From Methanocorpusculaceae archaeon UBA425 (GTDB taxonomy: Archaea; Halobacteriota; Methanomicrobia; Methanomicrobiales; Methanocorpusculaceae): a stretch of 64,000 bases of DNA. The stretch is taken from assembly GCA_002506085.1 (NCBI GenBank), contig DAWV01000005.1, positions 136,885 to 200,884 on the forward strand, in the 5' to 3' direction. A program made the translations under genes and the position numbers. The notes beneath the pieces are model-generated. The model searched no databases. It was not told the DNA's origin and was given only the letters and a program-made list of their open reading frames with translations. The first letter of the stretch is position 1; each line of letters starts with the position of its first letter. Of this stretch, positions 24,365 to 34,004 are shown piece by piece.

Positions 24365-25519
24365 ATGTACGCAAAGCGGCTGGATAACTTACCCCCGTAT
24401 CTTTTTGCCCAGATAGATGCGATGAAGGCACAGAAACGTGCCGAGGGCGTTGATTTAATCGATCTCGGCGTAGGAGACCCTGATTTACCGACTCCGACGC
24501 ACATAGTTGATGCGTTATGTGAAGCGGCACGTGACCCGGCAAACCACCATTACCCGGACTATCTCGGTATGCCGGAATACAGGCAGGCAGTCGCCGCGTG
24601 GTATGACAGACGTTTCGGTGTGAAGCTCGACCCGAAAAAAGAAATCCTTGCTCTGATTGGCTCAAAAGAGGGAATTGCCCATATCCCCGAGGCATTCGTG
24701 AATCCCGGAGATTATGTTCTGGCATCCGATCCGGGATATCCGGTCTACAAAACCTCAACACTTTTCGCCGAAGGAAAGTGCTACCCGATGCCGCTCCTGG
24801 AAAAGAACAACTATCTTCCGGACTACTCCGCGATTCCAAAGGATGTCCGCGCCGGTGCAAAACTGATGTTCATCGGTTATCCGAACAATCCTACGGGAGC
24901 CGTGGCATCCATGGACTTTTTCGAAGAGACGGTTGAGTTTGCGAAGGACAATGATATCATTGTCATCCACGACAACGCCTACTCGGAGATTTCCTTCGAC
25001 GGATACAGAGCACCCTCCTTCCTTCAGGCAAAAGGGGCAATGGATGTCGGACTTGAGACCCACTCCCTTTCAAAGACCTATAACATGACGGGTTGGCGTA
25101 TTGGGATGTGTGTAGGAAATGCATCCCTCATCGAAGCGTTCGGCAGAGTCAAAACGAATATCGATTCCGGTATCTTTGACGCGATTCAGAAAGCAGCAAT
25201 CACCGCTCTTACCGGCCCACAGGACTGTGTTGACCATGCATGTGCTGTTTATCAGGAACGCCGTGACGTTCTTATCGCCGGTCTCCGGTCACTCGGATTC
25301 GAAGTATCTGTTCCGAAAGCATCGTTCTATGTATGGCTGAAGGTGCCCGACTCAGTCAGGTTCGTTGCAAAAATGATTAATGAAGCGGGAATCGTTGTAA
25401 CGCCAGGAAACGGATTCGGCGCATCGGGCGAAGGATACGTCCGCTTTGCCATAACCCGCCCTGTTGACAGAATCAATGAAGCAATTTCCCGCATGAAGGC
25501 ATGCGGTATCAGAGGATAA
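24365..25519 (+). CDS. dapL: LL-diaminopimelate aminotransferase
   Basis: Class I/II PLP aminotransferase that converts tetrahydrodipicolinate to LL-diaminopimelate in one step. The PLP lysine is K237 in SLSKTYNMTGWR. Other family segments are 'DLGVGDPDLPTP', 'GYPNNPTGA' and a C-terminal 'GYVRFAIT'. At 384 residues it is typical. The gene is followed after 1 base by lysA, which supports the lysine-pathway assignment over other aminotransferases. Confidence 0.9.
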   Translation: MYAKRLDNLPPYLFAQIDAMKAQKRAEGVDLIDLGVGDPDLPTPTHIVDALCEAARDPANHHYPDYLGMPEYRQAVAAWYDRRFGVKLDPKKEILALIGSKEGIAHIPEAFVNPGDYVLASDPGYPVYKTSTLFAEGKCYPMPLLEKNNYLPDYSAIPKDVRAGAKLMFIGYPNNPTGAVASMDFFEETVEFAKDNDIIVIHDNAYSEISFDGYRAPSFLQAKGAMDVGLETHSLSKTYNMTGWRIGMCVGNASLIEAFGRVKTNIDSGIFDAIQKAAITALTGPQDCVDHACAVYQERRDVLIAGLRSLGFEVSVPKASFYVWLKVPDSVRFVAKMINEAGIVVTPGNGFGASGEGYVRFAITRPVDRINEAISRMKACGIRG

Positions 25520-25520
25520 G

Positions 25521-26822
25521 ATGAACCTTCCAGAATCACTTTCAGTCAAAAACGGTCACCTTTTCTGTGGAGGAGCAGACTGTGTCGCTCTCGCGGAAAA
25601 GTATGGAACCCCGCTCTATGTCACGAATGAAAATCACGTGACCGGAAACTTCAGACGCTACGAGGCAGCCCTGAAAAACTACTCAGCCAACGTCCAGCTT
25701 CTCTACGCCGCAAAGGCAAACGAGAATCCAATCATCTTCCAGGCACTTGCACGAGAAGGTGCCGGCGCGGATATTTTCTCACTTGGTGAGATGCGTGCAG
25801 CTCTCGAAGCGGGCATGCCCGCGGAGAAACTGCTTTTCAACGGCAGTTCAAAGACAGAAGCGGATCTTCGTGCAGCAATCGAAAAAGGTATCAAAATCTC
25901 GGTGGACTCGGTTGACGAACTCCGTCAGATTGATGCCATTACAAAGCAGCTCAAAAAGACCGTGAAGATCGGGTTCCGTGTGAATCCGGAGATTAATGTG
26001 CCCACCCATCCGAAAATCGCGACCGGCATTAAAAACAGCAAGTTTGGTATCCCGGCAGACATGATTCTGGACGCGTACCGTGAGGCGCTTTCCATGGAGT
26101 ATGTTGTTCCGGTAGGTATGCACTGTCATATCGGATCACAGATTCTCGAAGTGGAACCATTCGCAATCGCCTGCGGCGTTATCATGAACGTTGCCGCAGA
26201 GGTGACAAAGATCGGTGTGAAGCTTGAGTTCGTCGATTTCGGCGGAGGACTAGGTATTCCTTATCACCGTGAGGGAACCTTAGACATAGCACCCACTCCG
26301 GAGGAATATGCCGCCGCAGTAATGCCGGTATTCGTCGAAGGCTGTAAGAAGGCAGGTATCTCACCCGCATTCTGGGTCGAGCCCGGTAGATGGATGGTCG
26401 GCGAGTCGACGATTCTTCTGACGAGGGTCAACTCGGTGAAGAAGGTTCACAAGACATTCGTGAACGTTGACGCAGGATTCAATCTGCTGATTCGCCCGAC
26501 AATGTATGACGCATGGCATGAGGTCGTTGTTGCAAATAAAGCCGATCAGCCGAAGACCGGAACCTACACAATCACGGGTCCAATCTGTGAGACCGGGGAT
26601 ATTTTCGCGGCAGACAGGAAACTCCCCGCAGTCGCGGCAGGGGACCTTATTGCCGTTTTAGATGCCGGAGCATACGGATTTTCTATGTCGTCCCAGTATA
26701 ACTCCAGACCACGGTGTGCAGAGGTCTTGGTGAACGGTGACAAGGCAGAACTAATGCGCCGTGCCGAAACCTACGAAGAGATGAATGCCTGCGTGGTTGT
26801 TCCGTCCTGGCACAGGAATTAA
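25521..26822 (+). CDS. lysA: Diaminopimelate decarboxylase
   Basis: PLP fold-III decarboxylase that makes L-lysine from meso-diaminopimelate. The PLP lysine is K65 in YAAKAN. HCHIGSQI, 'VDFGGGLGIPY', EPGRWMV, the active Cys segment PICETGD and the C-terminal 'DAGAYGFSMSSQYNSRPR' are all present. At 433 residues it is full length. It follows dapL directly; epimerase is not in this window. Confidence 0.95.
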   Translation: MNLPESLSVKNGHLFCGGADCVALAEKYGTPLYVTNENHVTGNFRRYEAALKNYSANVQLLYAAKANENPIIFQALAREGAGADIFSLGEMRAALEAGMPAEKLLFNGSSKTEADLRAAIEKGIKISVDSVDELRQIDAITKQLKKTVKIGFRVNPEINVPTHPKIATGIKNSKFGIPADMILDAYREALSMEYVVPVGMHCHIGSQILEVEPFAIACGVIMNVAAEVTKIGVKLEFVDFGGGLGIPYHREGTLDIAPTPEEYAAAVMPVFVEGCKKAGISPAFWVEPGRWMVGESTILLTRVNSVKKVHKTFVNVDAGFNLLIRPTMYDAWHEVVVANKADQPKTGTYTITGPICETGDIFAADRKLPAVAAGDLIAVLDAGAYGFSMSSQYNSRPRCAEVLVNGDKAELMRRAETYEEMNACVVVPSWHRN

Positions 26823-26824
26823 TA

Positions 26825-28099
26825 ATGCATTACGCGCTCGTCTCGGATTTGCTTACAAAAGAAGCGTTCGATGAGCGTGTGGAGAAGAAAGCCGAGTCTC
26901 TCGGCGGTCTGGTGGACGAAGTCACGGCTGCAATGCTGGTCGTGGATGAACTTGGGCGGAGTCACATAAAAATCAAGGACATCCCGTCCGCTCGGACATC
27001 CCTTGTTTCTTTTTTCGGAAAAATATTGGAAATCCGACCCCCTCATGAATTCACCCGCGAGGGAGAGGAGCCCGGGCTTGTTGCCTCCGTTGTTCTAGGA
27101 GACCCGACCGGCACTGTGACAATGAGCCTGTGGGATGAGCGTGCCCAGGCAGCCGCCGAACTGATGCTGGATTCGGTCATCGAGGTTATCGGAAAACCAC
27201 GCCCCGGCAGAAAAGAGGTGACATGTATTGCCCTCAGAGAGAGTTCTATTACAATCGTGGAGACGAAAAAACCGCCGACCTCCGAAATCATGGCTTCGCC
27301 ACTTGTCGGGAAAATCCTCGTTGCGTTTGACGCGAAAGAGATTACCCGACGTGACGGCACGCCTTCAACGCTCCAGGAATTCATCATTGGCGATGCGTCG
27401 GGCACGGCACGGCTCGTCTGCTGGGAACCCGGGCTTTTCTCTGATGTGGATGAGGGTGCCTGCGTTTCAATAACCGGTGTTCAGAGAAAAGAGGAGGACG
27501 GAATCGTTGAGTATGTTGTATCCGATGCAGCGATAATCAGTATTCTGCCCGATGAGGTCAGTGTTTTAACAAAAGATGCGGATGAAGTTACCGAAGGGCA
27601 GACTTCTGTCGTGACAGGTGTAGTCACGTCCGTCTCGGATGTCAGGACATTCATTACCAGGCGGGGTACCGAGTCACGTGTGAAAAATGTGCAAATCACC
27701 GGCTCTTCAAAAAAAACAGCGGTGAATGTCGCTCTCTGGGGAGATGCGGCGGATGCCCTCTTTTTACCGGGAGATTTCATTCAGGTAGTGAATGCCCCGG
27801 CACGGCTGAACCGTTACGGATCAGTGGAGCTTTCCGTCGGGCGCGGCTCGGCCATACGAACGGTAATCCTGCCAGGAGAGAGAGGGTCCATTTCCGGGAT
27901 GGTAATCCCGAGACCCGAGGGGCTCTCACTCGATGACGGAAAAACGGTCTGGATGCTTTTTACGGAGGAGAGTCCAACTCCCGGAACCTGTATTCAGGTT
28001 ACGGGTATCTGCCGGAACGGACGGATTTATGCCGAGACAATCACCGGGTGTCTGGGTGATGTCGGCTCTCTTACTGAAAGGCTCAATGGATTATTATAA
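26825..28099 (+). CDS. rpa: Replication factor A, single-stranded DNA-binding protein
   Basis: 424 residues containing three or more OB folds. The first is at about 60-160 with 'VLGDPTGTVTMSLWDERA', the second at about 165-260 with 'IGDASGTARLVCWEPG', the third at about 265-360 with 'VNVALWGDAADAL'. A further weak OB-like end follows. There is no C-terminal zinc finger. It protects ssDNA in replication and repair. It follows lysA by 2 bases and its 3' end overlaps the small opposite gene by 6 bases. Confidence 0.9.
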   Translation: MHYALVSDLLTKEAFDERVEKKAESLGGLVDEVTAAMLVVDELGRSHIKIKDIPSARTSLVSFFGKILEIRPPHEFTREGEEPGLVASVVLGDPTGTVTMSLWDERAQAAAELMLDSVIEVIGKPRPGRKEVTCIALRESSITIVETKKPPTSEIMASPLVGKILVAFDAKEITRRDGTPSTLQEFIIGDASGTARLVCWEPGLFSDVDEGACVSITGVQRKEEDGIVEYVVSDAAIISILPDEVSVLTKDADEVTEGQTSVVTGVVTSVSDVRTFITRRGTESRVKNVQITGSSKKTAVNVALWGDAADALFLPGDFIQVVNAPARLNRYGSVELSVGRGSAIRTVILPGERGSISGMVIPRPEGLSLDDGKTVWMLFTEESPTPGTCIQVTGICRNGRIYAETITGCLGDVGSLTERLNGLL

Positions 28100-28279
28100 T
28101 CCTAGTTTATCAGTGATTTTTCTTTTTGCGTATTCGGCAAATGCCCGTTTGCATTCCGGAGAGGAGATGAAGTCATAGATTACCTGGTCGATAACCGGTT
28201 TGATGAGTGGATTATTCGCCAGGTCTCCCGCCATTTTTACGAGAGCGTTTTTGTATTCAGTATTGTTTTTTTCTGTCAT
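28094..28279 (-). CDS. Small helical protein of unknown function
   Basis: 61 residues, predicted almost all helical and amphipathic ('LIKPVIDQVIYDFISS', 'AFAEYAKRKITDKLG'). No family recognised. No clear Shine-Dalgarno, but an AT-rich TTATAATT element lies 15-25 bases upstream on this strand, as for a leaderless message. It is tail-to-tail with rpa. Protein-like composition supports it as real, with moderate doubt. Confidence 0.5.
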   Translation of the reverse strand: MTEKNNTEYKNALVKMAGDLANNPLIKPVIDQVIYDFISSPECKRAFAEYAKRKITDKLGL

Positions 28280-28477
28280 ACGGATACATGGGTTTGAGAC
28301 AATTATAAGGATATTGTAAGATCAAAACCCTGAAACTCTTCACATACAATAGAGCATCCTTCTGAGTGATGACAGCTATTTTCCGTGTGTTGAGGGCATT
28401 ATCGCACCGCGCGGTATGGGGTTTATATGGAACAATGCTGATGTATTAGTATATCTGTAAAAGGAGTTAGAGAAGAT

Positions 28478-29467
28478 ATGACATCACTTGATATTGAAGA
28501 CATTCCGGGAGTAGGACCCGCAACGGCCGACCGTCTGCGTGAAGCGGGATACATTACCGTAGAAAGTATTGCCACGGCGACGCCTATAGACTTAGCCGAG
28601 GCTGCAGAACTTGGTGAAAGCACCACCAAGAAAATCATCAAGGCAGCCCGTGAAATAGCAGATATCGGCGGCTTCAAAACAGGCACGGATATTCTGACAC
28701 GCAGACAGGATATTATGAAACTCAAAACACTGGTGCCGGAGCTTGACGAGCTTTTAGGCGGGGGGCTCGAGTCCCAGGCTATCACCGAGTTCTATGGTGA
28801 GTTCGGTTCGGGAAAATCCCAGATCGTACATCAGCTTGCAATAAACTGCCAGCTTCCGCGGGAACTAGGCGGACTTGGTGGAAGCTGCCTCTATATCGAT
28901 ACGGAAAACACCTTCCGCCCTGAACGTATCGAACAAATGGTGGCAGGTCTGGAACTTGCCAATCTCCCTGAAGGATATACACTCCCAACGATAGAGGAAT
29001 TCCTCGGAAACATTCATGTGGCACGTGCCCACTCTTCAGATCACCAGATGCTCCTGATTGACGCAGCCCGCGAACTCTCCAACGAACTTGCCCCATCATC
29101 TCTCCCGGTAAAACTCATCATCGTTGACTCTCTCACAAGTCTGTTCCGTGCGGAATATGCAGGACGTGGAACACTCGCCGGAAGACAGCAGAAACTCAAC
29201 CGGCACATGCACGACCTCTTCAAACTCGTCGACGATTTGAATGCCGTGGCCGTGGTCACAAACCAGGTAATGTCAAACCCCGGACTCCTCTTTGGTGATC
29301 CGACCAAACCCATAGGCGGAAACATCGTGGGGCACACCGCGACCTTCCGTCTCTACCTCAGAAAGAGCAAGGCAGGCAAACGTATTGCAAGACTGGTGGA
29401 CAGCCCGAACCTTCCCGATGGCGAAGCGACGTTCATGGTCGAAACCGCAGGTATCAAACCCTGCTAA
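28478..29467 (+). CDS. radA: DNA repair and recombination protein RadA
   Basis: Archaeal RecA/Rad51 recombinase that forms filaments on ssDNA and catalyses strand exchange. The N-terminal helix-hairpin-helix domain (about 1-60) has DIPGVGPATADRL and a second hairpin. Walker A GEFGSGKS is at 107-114, and Walker B is LIIVDSLTSLF. The 'MSNPGLLFGDPTKPIGG' segment is the L2 region. At 329 residues there is no intein. A TTTATATGG element about 55 bases upstream and AAAGGAG before the ATG fit a normal promoter and leader. Confidence 0.97.
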   Translation: MTSLDIEDIPGVGPATADRLREAGYITVESIATATPIDLAEAAELGESTTKKIIKAAREIADIGGFKTGTDILTRRQDIMKLKTLVPELDELLGGGLESQAITEFYGEFGSGKSQIVHQLAINCQLPRELGGLGGSCLYIDTENTFRPERIEQMVAGLELANLPEGYTLPTIEEFLGNIHVARAHSSDHQMLLIDAARELSNELAPSSLPVKLIIVDSLTSLFRAEYAGRGTLAGRQQKLNRHMHDLFKLVDDLNAVAVVTNQVMSNPGLLFGDPTKPIGGNIVGHTATFRLYLRKSKAGKRIARLVDSPNLPDGEATFMVETAGIKPC

Positions 29468-29487
29468 CCCCAATACTCTTTTTAACC

Positions 29488-30168
29488 ATGCTCAAGGCAT
29501 TTATCACTGACATTGATGGTACCCTCACAGACGAACGTCGTAGAATTTCGACAGAAGTCATTGATGAAATGCGGAGAATAATTGATGCCGGAATTCCTGT
29601 AATACTTGCATCAGGCAATACGCTCTGTTTCCTGGATACCTTCTCCCATATGATTGGAACCGACGGTACCATCATCGGAGAAAATGGCGGAGTCTATCGC
29701 CTGGGATATCTCGGAAACAAACACGTCACCGGCAATCAGAATATCTGCCTTGCGGCCTACGAAAAAGTCGTGTCGGAATTAGAACCGAAAGGTGACGACC
29801 TGCGTCTGTTCAGTCTCACATACCGGGACTCAGATATCGCATTTTCCCGTGATGTCCCCGCCGCAGTGATAAAGGACATCCTGAAAGACATGCCGGTCGT
29901 CGTAATCGATACGGGATTTGCCATTCATCTGCAGGTACCCGGCGTCACCAAAGGCTCTGCGTTTGAAAAACTGGCGAATATGATGGGACTCACACCCGCG
30001 GACTTTCTGGTCGCCGGAGACTCGATAAACGACGTCTCCATGCTGGAAATCGGCGGAGTATCTGTCGTTCCGTCAAGTGCCTCGCCCGATGCAAAAAAAG
30101 CCGCTGGTTATATCATGGACAAACCATTCGGCGAAGGAACAGCCGAAGCTTTGCGCAGATATTTATAA
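29488..30168 (+). CDS. pgp: Phosphoglycolate phosphatase-like HAD hydrolase (archaeal type)
   Basis: HAD type IIB phosphatase of the TA0175 family. The nucleophile motif is DIDGTLTD (D8, D10), motif II is the Ser/Thr in LASGN, motif III is the Lys in VTKGSAF, and motif IV is VAGDSINDVSML. 226 residues is standard. The expected role is to remove 2-phosphoglycolate formed during DNA repair or side reactions; substrate range in this family is broad. It lies 20 bases after radA. Confidence 0.85.
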   Translation: MLKAFITDIDGTLTDERRRISTEVIDEMRRIIDAGIPVILASGNTLCFLDTFSHMIGTDGTIIGENGGVYRLGYLGNKHVTGNQNICLAAYEKVVSELEPKGDDLRLFSLTYRDSDIAFSRDVPAAVIKDILKDMPVVVIDTGFAIHLQVPGVTKGSAFEKLANMMGLTPADFLVAGDSINDVSMLEIGGVSVVPSSASPDAKKAAGYIMDKPFGEGTAEALRRYL

Positions 30169-30197
30169 ATTAAAAATGAGTGAGTATTCCGAATAGT

Positions 30198-30491
30198 TCA
30201 GCGGAGCATATACCTGTCGACGACAATGAAATCCGTAATGTCTTTCACTGCTTCAAACGGCAGGGTAATCGCCTCATTTACGAGTTTAAAACCAGTAGTA
30301 TCAAAACCAGGATCAGGGCGGATAAGCAATGCTTTCAACTGTCCGGTTGCTGCATCGAAGGAAACATTCCGGATCTGACCGATAATTTTTCCATCTGTGC
30401 TCATTACCCGCTTCCTGCGGATATTATGGGTAAATTGCTCACTCTGCATGAATAATCTGTTTAGTGTTTTGACAAGATAGTATTTATCCAT
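30198..30491 (-). CDS. PRC-barrel domain protein
   Basis: 97 residues, a single PRC-barrel. The pattern 'RVMSTDGKIIGQIRNVSFDAATGQL' followed by 'FDTTGFKLVNEAITLPFEAVKDI' and a final FIVVD is typical of archaeal stand-alone PRC proteins, which often sit near cell-division or RNA genes. The start is uncertain: the first 14 residues could be dropped for the Met at 30449. No partner is evident from context. Confidence 0.82.
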   Translation of the reverse strand: MDKYYLVKTLNRLFMQSEQFTHNIRRKRVMSTDGKIIGQIRNVSFDAATGQLKALLIRPDPGFDTTGFKLVNEAITLPFEAVKDITDFIVVDRYMLR

Positions 30492-30505
30492 TTGGATAAA
30501 AACTG

Positions 30506-31384
30506 TCAGAGTGATGGAAACACGCGAATAATATCCGAATGAGTTAAAATCCCGATTGCTTTCCCATTCTCTGTGACAATAACCCTGCCGATATCCTGTT
30601 CCTTAAACCGTTTGATGACTTCATAGAGGCGCATCTCGCCGGGAATCGTTACAACGTTTCTGACCATCACCTCGCTGATGAAAGTGGTAGTCGGCATCTC
30701 ACGGTCCAGAGCCGACATAATGTCCGCGAAAGTTACGATACCCAGAAGATTACCATTTTCGATGACCGGAGCCCCGTGAATCTTCCTCTGGAGGAAGGTC
30801 TTCATTGCATAGGCAAGCGTCATATCCGGCTCCAGCAGAATCAGCGGTGTACTCATATATTCAGAAATCGGCTTTTTCGGGAGCGAGGTCATCTCTGATG
30901 TCGAGATAAGAAGAGCGCTGTTGATTTCATCCTTTCCAAAGACCTCCCCTTTGATGAGCAGTTTGTTTACCGGGGTCGGACCAATGACAACCCTGTCGCC
31001 GACTTCAAATGACCGCACGCTACCTATTATTTTAATGAGGGCATGGCACAAATCTGCATGCGTGAGTGTGGTAAAAGCAATCTCATGCACGCGCACCCCC
31101 TCAACGGGTTCTCCATTTTTCAGGATGGGGACTTCACTCTCGGAATAATCGGATGAAACGTTCAGTTCCGAATATGCGCGTGTAGTCGGCTGGTAACCGC
31201 CTTTCGGACCCGGAATACCATCAACTAATCCGAGAACCTTGAGAGCGAGCATCTGATTCCGAACCGTTCCAGGATTTCTCCGGATAATCTCTGCGATGTC
31301 CTCCCCCTTGACTGGATGCGAATATTGATGATAAAGCGAGATAAGTGTAATAAGGATATCTTTTTGAATTAGTGATAAATCCAT
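30506..31384 (-). CDS. HTH-CBS domain regulator
   Basis: A winged helix-turn-helix at the N-terminus ('VKGEDIAEIIRRNPGTVRNQMLALKVLGL'), a middle beta-rich domain with a TrkA-C-like 'VGDRVVIGPTPVNKLLI' segment, and two CBS domains at the end ('YMSTPLILLEPDMTLAYA', 'VMVRNVVTIPGEMRLYEV'). CBS pairs usually sense adenine nucleotides. I prefer the Met at 31384, since the frame can be extended to 31423 but that would abut the divergent gene with no promoter space. Its regulon is unknown. Confidence 0.82.
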   Translation of the reverse strand: MDLSLIQKDILITLISLYHQYSHPVKGEDIAEIIRRNPGTVRNQMLALKVLGLVDGIPGPKGGYQPTTRAYSELNVSSDYSESEVPILKNGEPVEGVRVHEIAFTTLTHADLCHALIKIIGSVRSFEVGDRVVIGPTPVNKLLIKGEVFGKDEINSALLISTSEMTSLPKKPISEYMSTPLILLEPDMTLAYAMKTFLQRKIHGAPVIENGNLLGIVTFADIMSALDREMPTTTFISEVMVRNVVTIPGEMRLYEVIKRFKEQDIGRVIVTENGKAIGILTHSDIIRVFPSL

Positions 31385-31438
31385 ACTTGCTGATTCATTC
31401 TGATTGCTATAGTAATAAACCAAATGGATTGGATGAAA

Positions 31439-32464
31439 ATGTACTTCGATAAAATACCGACCGTGCTAACAGCAGACGAACTGCTTGACCGCAGTTTCCG
31501 CCGTGCTACAAAAAAGATGCGGGAGAAACCAGATAAACGTCATGCCAATGAGGATTTCGTCCGGGCAATCACCCAGGCAACACATGATAAACTGGTTAGT
31601 ATTATCCAGAGTTTCCCCGAGTTTGAAGAGCTTCCGCCATTTTACCGGGACCTTTGTGATATTTTGTTCGGGATGGATAACCTGAAAAAGAATCTCGGGA
31701 TGATAGGATGGGCAGCAAAGAATGTGCGTGATGTGGGTGCCGGAATTTCCAGAGGAATGCGCTGGTCTGATACGCAGGTCGAGAGAAAACGTGCTGTCGC
31801 ACGCATTGCGTCAATCGTTCACCGGGCAGATGACGCTCTGCGTTATCTGAATGATGTGAGAAATGTTCTCCGGGATCTGCCGGTCATCAGCACGGATGAA
31901 TTTACAATCGTGGTTGCGGGTTACCCGAATGTAGGGAAATCCTCGTTTATCCGTCTGGTTTCCAGTGGAGATCCTGAGGTCGCTTCCTATCCGTTTACGA
32001 CCAAAGGAGTTATCGTCGGTCACAGGGACGCAGAGCGGAGACGAAGAATCCAGTTTATCGACACGCCGGGTCTTCTTGACAGACCAGATGAGGAACGGAA
32101 CGTCATTGAGAAGCAGGCACTCAACGCTCTCGTATATGTGGCAGATATAGTCATGTTCATACTCGACGCAAGTGAAAACTGCGGATACTCAATCGAAGCC
32201 CAGATAAAGCTCCGTGAGGAGATTGAGTCTATCATTTCAGTTCCGATGGTTACCGTCGTGAACAAATCCGATATGAAGTCAATGGAAGGATACTATAACA
32301 TGTCCACCACGACAAAGGAGGGCGTTGATGAGGTCCTTGCAGAACTCCTGCGCCTCCGTGAGGAAATGAAGGAGGAAGAGATCGTCGATTTACGTTCCGA
32401 GCTTCCCGTCCCGGAAATGAGACGACACGGGGCAAGACTGGATGACCCGACTTCGAATTTCTGA
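31439..32464 (+). CDS. Nog1-type GTPase
   Basis: OBG-family GTPase of the Nog1 branch, tied to large-subunit ribosome assembly. Starting at 31439 gives MYFDKIPTVLTADELLD, which matches the conserved Nog1 opening; ATGs at 31424 and 31433 are alternatives. A helical N-domain (about 1-150) precedes the G domain with G1 GYPNVGKSS at about 161, G3 DTPGLLD and G4 NKSD. The eukaryotic C-terminal extension is absent. A TATA-like CTATAGTAATAAA 25-35 bases before 31439 fits a leaderless transcript. Confidence 0.9.
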   Translation: MYFDKIPTVLTADELLDRSFRRATKKMREKPDKRHANEDFVRAITQATHDKLVSIIQSFPEFEELPPFYRDLCDILFGMDNLKKNLGMIGWAAKNVRDVGAGISRGMRWSDTQVERKRAVARIASIVHRADDALRYLNDVRNVLRDLPVISTDEFTIVVAGYPNVGKSSFIRLVSSGDPEVASYPFTTKGVIVGHRDAERRRRIQFIDTPGLLDRPDEERNVIEKQALNALVYVADIVMFILDASENCGYSIEAQIKLREEIESIISVPMVTVVNKSDMKSMEGYYNMSTTTKEGVDEVLAELLRLREEMKEEEIVDLRSELPVPEMRRHGARLDDPTSNF

Positions 32465-32594
32465 GTCCTAACCTTTTTTTATTATTTTTTAGTGTACATA
32501 GAATACAAATTCGGGATTGTCTTCAGGTGTACATGGGATACCAGCCCGCATACGAACTGAGACAGCACATAAAAATGTAAAAAAAAAGGATTGT

Positions 32595-33242
32595 TTAATC
32601 TTTTTTATACTCGCCGTGCTTTTTCCAGAGATAGATAATTCTCTGGAGAGCCGACAGGTTCGTGCAGACGGCAACCAGAATCACCGCAATCCAGATTTGA
32701 CCAATGATTCCGAAGAAGACGACAGAAATCATCGTCTCCGGTCTGCCAAAGAAACCCACCCCTTCCAGCGGGTCGGAGATCTTCCCATCCTCTTTACAGG
32801 TATAGCCGATTTCTGCATACGTCACCGGTTTGATGAACGTATTCATAATCGACCCGATCACGGCCAACCCTGCCACCAGCATATCTGCCGTCGGCGTAAG
32901 CCCGGTGAACTGGGAAATGATAGGGATTCCCGATAGTCCAATTGCAAGAAGGATAATTCCATCCACATATTTATCGACAATCCAGTCCGAGATTGCACCA
33001 AAATCTGTCTTCTTTTTGGTAATCCGCGCAACCGACCCGTCAGTCAGATCAAGAACGCCGGAGATACCCAGGAGAATACTTCCAACCAGGAAAGCCTGGC
33101 AGAAAAAGCAGACAGCTGCCCCTATCCCGAAGAAAAGAGACAAAAGGGTAATCTGGTTCGGGGTAAACCCGGTCTTAACAAAAAACCAGACAACCGGGTT
33201 AAGCCAGCCCGTTAGTTTGTGTCGGAGTGAAGTGATATTCAT
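32595..33242 (-). CDS. CDP-alcohol phosphatidyltransferase family membrane enzyme
   Basis: 215 residues with about six membrane helices. The family motif is complete: D65, D68-G69, A72-R73, G82, D86 and D90 (in 'DGSVARITKKKTDFGAISD'). Archaeal members join CDP-archaeol to inositol-1-phosphate, serine or glycerol phosphate; the inositol-phosphate type (AIP synthase) is the closest to my eye, but this is a guess. It is convergent with the Nog1-type gene and divergent from the RibD-like gene. Confidence 0.88.
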   Translation of the reverse strand: MNITSLRHKLTGWLNPVVWFFVKTGFTPNQITLLSLFFGIGAAVCFFCQAFLVGSILLGISGVLDLTDGSVARITKKKTDFGAISDWIVDKYVDGIILLAIGLSGIPIISQFTGLTPTADMLVAGLAVIGSIMNTFIKPVTYAEIGYTCKEDGKISDPLEGVGFFGRPETMISVVFFGIIGQIWIAVILVAVCTNLSALQRIIYLWKKHGEYKKD

Positions 33243-33321
33243 GGATATGGGGTAAAATCATTTATGAGTGCGTGCTAAATATTTATACATCGTCAAGATA
33301 TATGAATCAGAAGGAAACCTC

Positions 33322-33999
33322 ATGGAGACACTACATAAACCACACGTGCTGATGATTTCGGAAATCACCGCAGACGGGAAACTCACCCTTGGGAAAGGTG
33401 TTTCCAGCAAAATACTGATGAAATATATGTCCCATGAAGCAGAAATCCTTCTTCACGAAACCCGCGCCGAATATGATGCAATAATGGTTGGTTCCTCCAC
33501 AATCCGGATAGATAACTCCTTTCTGACCGTGAGAATGGTTCCGGGAAAAAGCCCGATCAGGGTTATTCCGAACAGTCTTGCGGATCTGCCCCTGACCTCG
33601 AATGTCTTTGATACGACCTCGGTTCCGACCGTGCTTGCCGTATCATCCCGGGCACCGCAGAATAGAATCGACGCATTCACCGCGCAGGGTGTTGACGTGG
33701 TTGTCTGCGGCGAGGACAGAGTGGATTTCCCGATGCTGATGAACATTCTCTACACAAAATACAATGTGAGAAAACTCATCATCGAAGGAGGACCTACCCT
33801 GAACTGGCACATGCTTCATCACAATCTAGTTGATGAAATCTGGCTGATCCACTTGCCGTTTATCGTCGGAGGAAGCGACACGCCGTCCCTTGTAGGCGGA
33901 ATGCCCATCCGGTCCGAAAAGGATATGATACGGCTCGATTTAACGGGCACGAAGATGTATGGTTCCAATCTGGTTACCGAATACCGCGTTCTGTATTGA
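33322..33999 (+). CDS. 2,5-diamino-6-(ribosylamino)pyrimidinone 5'-phosphate reductase (RibD C-domain type)
   Basis: NADPH-dependent reductase of archaeal riboflavin (and F420) synthesis. From the Met at 33322 the protein is 225 residues and opens METLHKPHVLMISEITADGK, the family form. An AAGGA element 8-12 bases upstream supports this start over 33268. Later motifs are AIMVGSSTIRIDNSFLTVR, IIEGGPTLNW and LPFIVGG. It lacks the deaminase domain of bacterial RibD, as is normal in archaea. Confidence 0.9.
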   Translation: METLHKPHVLMISEITADGKLTLGKGVSSKILMKYMSHEAEILLHETRAEYDAIMVGSSTIRIDNSFLTVRMVPGKSPIRVIPNSLADLPLTSNVFDTTSVPTVLAVSSRAPQNRIDAFTAQGVDVVVCGEDRVDFPMLMNILYTKYNVRKLIIEGGPTLNWHMLHHNLVDEIWLIHLPFIVGGSDTPSLVGGMPIRSEKDMIRLDLTGTKMYGSNLVTEYRVLY

Positions 34000-34004
34000 G
34001 ACGT